Below are positions 62,497-64,000 of a stretch of DNA of 64,000 bases, in pieces. Made by a program: the position numbers and the translations under genes. Positions within the stretch are counted from its first letter, which is position 1. Each line of letters begins with the position of its first letter. Location: assembly GCA_002839375.1 (NCBI GenBank), contig PGXY01000003.1, forward strand, positions 618,796-682,795. The letters are read 5' to 3'. The notes below the pieces were generated by a model, which worked only from the letters and a program-made list of their open reading frames with translations, was not told the origin of the DNA and did not search any database. The DNA comes from Spirochaetae bacterium HGW-Spirochaetae-1. Lineage in GTDB: Bacteria; Spirochaetota; UBA4802; UBA5550.

Positions 62497-62834
62497 GCAA
62501 GACCCTCCTCAATTCAAAACTGGCCGGATTGTTCCCGTAATATATGACAGTTTTTCTGAAAATTCCACAGAAGTATACCAACTGAAAACCAAAACAGCTA
62601 AAGTCAATCCGCTCTGTAACTCTATATAATATTATTAGCCGCGTAAAGAACTAATTTCCCATGGTGAATCTTTTTTCATTGCAGTTCGAAAGTAATTTCC
62701 TGTTCCAAAAATAATCCGGGATCACTGAATTTTCAGGATCAGAGCACACTGCGATTGTTTCAGTGACTCCCCGGGGTCAGAGCATAGTACTGGATGCCAA
62801 TGATTCCCGGAGGGACAGAGCATTATCATAATTA
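62497..62834. other. Intergenic region with three direct REP-like half-sites
   Basis: 338 bases between the cyclase gene and the AEC transporter 3' end, AT-rich except for the repeat cluster at 62734-62826. No gene. Confidence 0.5.
62734..62826. repeat. REP-like locus 4: three direct half-sites
   Basis: CAGGATCAGAGCAC (62734-62747), CCGGGGTCAGAGCAT (62771-62785) and CGGAGGGACAGAGCAT (about 62809-62823) are all in the same orientation, so they form no long hairpin. The outer two carry substitutions. They lie just after the AEC transporter 3' end. Confidence 0.7.
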
Positions 62835-63779
62835 TTAAAAGAAAAGAACCCCATTAAGCAGAAAAAGCACTGGCAATACTACCACAAGGAAAATAACTGT
62901 ATTCACCACAAAGAGCCCTGAAGCCAGACGCATATCCAGATCATAAAGAATGGAGGAGAGTACAGAATATATGGCAGCAGGCATGAAAGATTGCAGCATA
63001 ATAACCGACTCAATGTCGCGGTCTAATTCGATAAAACGTAAAGCGCCCCATGTCAGGGCAGGCAGGGCAATAAACTTGCCCAGGGCCAAAAAAAGGTGCT
63101 CAGGCCGCAACGCTTTTATATCAGAAAAAGTAAAATTAAGACCCAGGGTTATATAATACATAGAAATGGAAACCATAAGAATCATGTCCATGGGAAAAGC
63201 AAACGCAGGTCGGGGAATATGAAAGAGATGCAGGGTCAGAGCAAGTCCCGTTGCGTAGAGTGGCATATTCTGCCGGTTTATGAACAATTTTTTTAACATG
63301 TCCAGACTAAAACCCTCTTTCCGCGAGGCAAAACCAGCGAAGGGAAAAATTACGGCAAATATGTAAGGCATAAAATAGACGAGGAATATAGATGACATCC
63401 CCAGACCATTAAAACCGCCAAAGATATAACAAAGAAATCCTCCCATGGTGAAACCATGATTAGCCAATGATGAGCTGATAAGGTAGGTTGCCCTGGATTT
63501 TTCCTTGAGCCTGGTGAATGCAACCGTGGCATATCCCAGCATAAAACCACCCAGTACCAGGATCAGCCCTGCCAGAGGAAGGAGAAGTAGCTCAGGGGTC
63601 AGAGCCAGCCCCCAGATGCTCCAGATAACCACAAATGGTTCTACAAATATAAGATTTGCCCTGACTATTTTTTGAGCAACACCAGAGGGATTACGAAACT
63701 GTCTTTTTAAAAATGAACCCAGAATGAAAGGTATAATAATGACAAGTTGGAAAAGTATAAATTTGATTTCTACCGGCAT
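62835..63779 (-). CDS. AEC-family transporter (auxin efflux carrier-like)
   Basis: 314 residues with about ten transmembrane helices. Features: LIFVEPFVVIWSIWGLAL, SSLANHGFTMGGFLCYIFGG, MLQSFMPAAIYSVLSSILYD (the typical AEC C-terminal half). Bacterial AEC members export or import malate, malonate or other small acids; the substrate is unknown. Two stretches match the REP core (63231-63242 and 63593-63606), where it encodes Leu-Ala-Leu-Thr. No ribosome site beyond AGGAT is seen. Confidence 0.85.
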   Translation of the reverse strand: MPVEIKFILFQLVIIIPFILGSFLKRQFRNPSGVAQKIVRANLIFVEPFVVIWSIWGLALTPELLLLPLAGLILVLGGFMLGYATVAFTRLKEKSRATYLISSSLANHGFTMGGFLCYIFGGFNGLGMSSIFLVYFMPYIFAVIFPFAGFASRKEGFSLDMLKKLFINRQNMPLYATGLALTLHLFHIPRPAFAFPMDMILMVSISMYYITLGLNFTFSDIKALRPEHLFLALGKFIALPALTWGALRFIELDRDIESVIMLQSFMPAAIYSVLSSILYDLDMRLASGLFVVNTVIFLVVVLPVLFLLNGVLFF

Positions 63780-63861
63780 AGCATATCCTATTATTATTGC
63801 TGCCCATATGGGTCTTCAATTCGCGGAAGGTCAATTCATTTTATTCACAATTTCTGCATGC

Positions 63862-63903
63862 CAGGGGTCAGAGCCTCTTTCTATAAAAACATGCTCTGAC
63901 CCC
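63862..63903. repeat. REP-like inverted repeat, locus 5
   Basis: CAGGGGTCAGAGCCTC (63862-63877) faces ATGCTCTGACCCC (63891-63903). GGGGTCAGAGC and GCTCTGACCCC pair over 11 bp with a 19-base spacer. It lies 87 bases before a start codon truncated at the window edge. Confidence 0.85.
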
Positions 63904-63989
63904 ATTTTCTTAAACAAATTTTATTCAATCCCCACACTGCTCCTTCGTTTTATTAATAAACGATTTTCATATAAAAGGAGCATAGCACC

Positions 63990-64000
63990 ATGCCACGAAA
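63990..64000 (+). CDS. Start of a truncated gene, predicted REP-associated tyrosine transposase (RAYT)
   Basis: ATG at 63990, preceded by AAAAGGAG, opens Met-Pro-Arg with the next codon cut after AA. RAYT proteins often begin MPRK or MARK, and REP units typically flank their genes. The name is a prediction from context; only three codons are visible. Confidence 0.35.

Noticed and set aside
1..64000. CRISPR array, prophage or integrated plasmid
   Set aside because: No regularly spaced direct repeats of 25-40 bases, no phage structural or integrase genes; the only mobile sign is the REP-like family.

Overview
The window looks like a chromosomal segment of a free-living, motile, probably anaerobic or microaerophilic spirochaete with moderate GC. 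The best evidence is a spirochaete-type FlaB flagellin (10889-11737), a large one-helix TPR protein laid out like the spirochaetal periplasmic flagellar collar protein FlcA (657-4025), and many two-membrane envelope genes (PBP1A, MlaF-type ATPase, SppA, amidase, M23 protein, lipoproteins). PPi-type phosphofructokinase, archaeal-type gamma carbonic anhydrase, ferredoxin-like proteins and a tetraheme cytochrome suggest an energy-thrifty, redox-active metabolism. The genus cannot be fixed from the sequence alone. Gene density is high, both strands are used, and there is no prophage, CRISPR array or rRNA operon.

Layout. 1-8 kb: the 5' part of a class I aminotransferase cut by the left edge, the FlcA-like gene, a secreted double glycogen-binding-fold protein, a TPR protein, a lipoprotein and PPi-phosphofructokinase. 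8-17 kb: PBP1A diverging from flaB (with four phased 10-bp repeats between them), an ankyrin lipoprotein, a membrane thioredoxin, an M23 protein, an unknown helical protein and a Cam-type carbonic anhydrase. 17-24 kb: a YIP1-type membrane protein, a receiver-like protein, a tetraheme cytochrome, a T2SSE-N-type protein, a thioesterase, tRNA-Leu(CAA), two very small genes and a ClpX-like ATPase without the zinc domain. 24-29.5 kb: a B12-type radical SAM protein, then a leftward cluster of two paralogous cysteine-rich Fe-S proteins, a small membrane protein, a 27-residue single-cluster ferredoxin and a DUF389 membrane protein. This cluster is the most unusual part of the window.

30-46 kb is mostly housekeeping: AsmA-like, TtcA, YkgJ-like, a eukaryote-like IMP dehydrogenase, TadA, a chemoreceptor with CheW, Sua5, an EI24-like protein, Tmk, an SppA fused to an outer-membrane-like domain, PabB/PabC and a degenerate response regulator. 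46-55 kb: SanA, an amt-glnB nitrogen pair behind an 11-bp-periodic GTAAC array, class II DAHP synthase, a lipase with a histone-H1-like tail, an amidase overlapping an MlaF ATPase, and a bpt-tetR operon. 55-64 kb: GH1 glucosidase, a second chemoreceptor, a YtfJ-like protein, an outer-membrane protein, two class III cyclase-like proteins (one degenerate) and an AEC transporter.

A dispersed short inverted repeat with core GGGGTCAGAGC occurs at five intergenic loci (13.2, 16.1, 59.3, 62.7 and 63.9 kb). The last copy lies just before an ORF that starts Met-Pro-Arg and is cut by the right edge, which fits a REP element family with its REP-associated transposase. Functional names rest on motif recognition by eye; no database search was run.
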